Source: DAOQAK01 sp043801235
GTDB taxonomy: Bacteria; Bacteroidota; Bacteroidia; Bacteroidales; CG2-30-32-10
Assembly: GCA_043801235.1 (NCBI GenBank)
Contig: JAZDMF010000270.1
Coordinates: 1 to 6,569 of the forward strand
Direction: 5' to 3'
DNA length: 6,569 nucleotides
Shown: in pieces, positions 5,277 to 6,569 of the stretch
Position numbering within the stretch: the stretch's first letter is position 1
Layout: every line of letters starts with the position of its first letter
Made by a program: the position numbers and the translations under genes
Notes under the pieces: model-generated
What the model was told of the DNA's origin: nothing
What the model saw: only the letters and a program-made list of their open reading frames with translations
The model's database searches: none

Positions 5277-6011
5277 ATGAAAAAACAAATTTTACTTCTT
5301 TTTGTATTATTGGTCAGTTGTTCTGTTATTGCGCAGGTTCCCCAGTCATTCAACTACCAGGCCGTAGCCCGGGATGCTTCAGGAAATATTTTAGCGACTC
5401 AATCGGTTGGGGTGAAATTTTCTATACGGCAAGGATCATCAACAGGTACTGTTGTTTATTCAGAAACTCATAATCCCTCAACTAATCAATTTGGTTTGTT
5501 TACTGTTGCAATAGGGCAGGGTGCTGTTGTTACAGGTGCTTTCAGTTCAATAACATGGAGTACCGGAAATTACTGGCTGCAGGTTCAGTTTGATCCTAAT
5601 GGAGGCAGCACCTATACTGATATGGGAGCTACGCAACTTCTTTCAGTACCATATGCCTTGTATGCTGCAAGCTCCGGAACATCTGGTTCAACCGGGCCCA
5701 CAGGAGCAACTGGCGCAACCGGAGCCTCTGGTACAACCGGGGCTACAGGTGCCACTGGTCATACAGGTGGGGGAACGACCGGACAAAATTCAACAGATGC
5801 TTACGGTTCTTCCTCCCTTACGGTTTCAACCGGAATGACTACATTCACTGTGATCCCTGGTCTTACGCAAACTATTAATGTCCCGGCAAACTGCAAAATT
5901 CTATTACATACCAGCGGGAGTTTTGTAACCCAAGGTACGGGTACAACCGGCTTCTCGGTTATAGATTTCGGAATTCATGTTGACGGTGTTCTTTCACCCG
6001 ATGCAGGTTAA
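5277..6011 (+). CDS. Secreted collagen-like repeat protein, cut short by an in-frame TAA
   Basis: This exported protein has a signal peptide (Lys2-Lys3, hydrophobic 5-18), probably cleaved after 'VIAQ' at 20. 'LLVSC' with Cys15 could alternatively be a poor lipobox. Residues 21-130 form the domain beginning 'VPQSFNYQAVARDASGN' and ending 'LLSVPYALYA', which I know from many Bacteroidota surface proteins. Next is a short collagen-like stretch of about 11 G-X-Y triplets (134-166), then the start of a beta-rich C-terminal domain (about 172 onward). The frame stops at 6009-6011 after 244 residues, in mid-domain. The same frame then continues for 66 sensible residues to TAA 6210-6212, so the natural protein was probably 311 residues. 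The role is likely surface or extracellular structure, but no function can be assigned. The gene follows the macro-domain gene by 4 bp. Confidence 0.85.
   Translation: MKKQILLLFVLLVSCSVIAQVPQSFNYQAVARDASGNILATQSVGVKFSIRQGSSTGTVVYSETHNPSTNQFGLFTVAIGQGAVVTGAFSSITWSTGNYWLQVQFDPNGGSTYTDMGATQLLSVPYALYAASSGTSGSTGPTGATGATGASGTTGATGATGHTGGGTTGQNSTDAYGSSSLTVSTGMTTFTVIPGLTQTINVPANCKILLHTSGSFVTQGTGTTGFSVIDFGIHVDGVLSPDAG
5676..5774 (+). repeat. Collagen-like G-X-Y coding repeat
   Basis: About 11 Gly-X-Y triplets run from Gly134 to about Gly166 of the secreted protein, mostly GAT, GTT, GPT and GAS, with Thr in the third place instead of Pro. At DNA level this gives a 9-base periodic, GC-richer patch (GGxGCxACx-like units) unlike its AT-rich surroundings. 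Such Thr-rich triplets are common in bacterial and phage collagen-like proteins and probably form a trimeric stalk between the N- and C-terminal domains. Confidence 0.85.
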
Positions 6012-6212
6012 CAGAAAGTATGTGCAGCGAATAACGACGGGCTAGCTGGCATGATAGCATCCTGGTCGATGGGTAAAACATACTCGCTTTCTTCCGGCAG
6101 TCATACCATCGATGTCAGGGTAAAATATTCCCAGGGTTCGGCTGCTACCGTGAGCAGCAATAATACGGGTGTGCTGCAGGGAGTGCTGACAGTAACATTA
6201 ATAAACATGTAA
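6012..6212 (+). pseudogene. C-terminal remainder of the collagen-like protein after the in-frame stop
   Basis: In the same frame as the upstream gene, the bases after TAA 6009-6011 encode 66 further residues, including 'NDGLAGMIASWSMGKTYSL', 'GSHTIDVRVKYSQG' and 'VLQGVLTVTLINM', ending at TAA 6210-6212. The alternating hydrophobic pattern and the 'L..GSHTIDVRV' strand continue the C-terminal beta domain begun upstream. The break is a single codon (for example TAC or TAT to TAA) with no frame change. A separate gene is unlikely: the first in-frame ATG is at 6051, inside the domain. Confidence 0.8.
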
Positions 6213-6248
6213 AACAAGGATTATTATTTTTTGACTGAAACTTTGAAT

Positions 6249-6569
6249 ATGAATAAGGATTACATCAGACGTGTACAGGGATTGACAAGCCTAATAGGTA
6301 ATACTCCATTGCTTGAAATTGAGTTTGAATTCAGGGGAGAGAAAAGAAAGATTTTTGCAAAGGCTGAAAACCTTAATATGACAGGAAGTATAAAGGACAG
6401 GATGGCTTTGCATATAATAGCAAGAGGCATAGAGTCAGGTAAACTTCAGCCAGGCAAGCCTATTATTGAAGCTACCAGCGGAAATACAGGTATATCAATT
6501 TCAGCAATAGGAAGGGCACTGGGACATCCGGTCACTATTTTTATGCCCGACTGGATGAGCAGGGAGAGG
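6249..6569 (+). CDS. PLP-dependent cysteine synthase family protein (partial, 3' end outside the window)
   Basis: This is the N-terminal 107 residues of a fold-type II PLP enzyme of the cysteine synthase/cystathionine beta-synthase family. These enzymes make L-cysteine from O-acetylserine (or a related activated serine) and sulfide in the cytoplasm. Motifs are 'LIGNTPLLEI' (15-24), the PLP lysine in 'NMTGSIKDRMA' (43-53, Lys49, with Met where Pro is usual) and the PLP-phosphate loop 'EATSGNTGIS' (74-83). 'GRALGHPVTIFMPDWMSRER' then follows to the window edge. CysK, CysM or a close relative such as O-phosphoserine sulfhydrylase cannot be separated from this part alone. ATG 6249 gives the usual spacing to the GNTP motif. 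It lies 36 bp after the second stop of the collagen-like gene, in the same direction, with no clear promoter or terminator between. Confidence 0.93.
   Translation, partial: MNKDYIRRVQGLTSLIGNTPLLEIEFEFRGEKRKIFAKAENLNMTGSIKDRMALHIIARGIESGKLQPGKPIIEATSGNTGISISAIGRALGHPVTIFMPDWMSRER

Noticed and set aside
5590..5838. Alternative-frame ORF across the collagen-like repeat
   Set aside because: Its P-, Q- and L-rich sequence is the out-of-frame reading of the 9-base G-X-Y repeat.
6213..6248. Promoter for the cysteine synthase gene
   Set aside because: TATTTTTTG at 6225-6233 has one base too many between TA and TTTG, and no minus-33 element fits.

Overview
The window reads as a piece of a Bacteroidota chromosome, most likely a Bacteroidales-type lineage. 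It is AT-rich and its genes lack clear Shine-Dalgarno sequences. TAnnTTTG-type minus-7 boxes sit near some starts. One secreted protein begins with the 'VPQSFNYQAVARD' domain that I associate with Bacteroidota. The prolipoprotein diacylglyceryl transferase carries a 'GRIGCQVAGDGDWG' signature, which I recall from that phylum. The species cannot be named from sequence alone.

Layout: positions 1-338 hold no convincing gene, but do hold a repeat/hairpin cluster and a possible promoter. A co-directional plus-strand block follows: the tRNA methylthiotransferase mtaB (339-1632, broken by a frameshift at an A9 run), lgt (1684-2865) and an inositol-monophosphatase-family phosphatase (2940-3734). The two gaps flanking lgt each contain a short degenerate array of 7-bp tandem repeats. 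Converging on this block from the minus strand is an unrecognised secreted protein (4712-3801) with a possible beta-sandwich C-terminus. Diverging from it is a macro-domain ADP-ribose hydrolase (4763-5272), followed after 4 bp by a secreted collagen-like protein (5277-6212) interrupted by an in-frame TAA at 6009-6011. A truncated cysteine synthase family gene (6249 onward) runs off the right edge.

The genes do not form an obvious single pathway. mtaB serves tRNA modification, lgt lipoprotein maturation, the IMPase small-molecule phosphate chemistry, the macro-domain protein ADP-ribose metabolism and the cysteine synthase sulfur assimilation. Two genes are predicted to be exported (the minus-strand protein and the collagen-like protein). 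I see no phage, IS element, CRISPR array, tRNA or rRNA, and no convincing new multi-gene system.

The points most worth a second look are the two gene interruptions (either slippage/readthrough biology, real decay, or sequence errors), the two mutually exclusive hairpins upstream of mtaB, the heptamer arrays around lgt, and the thioester-like motif in the unrecognised secreted protein.
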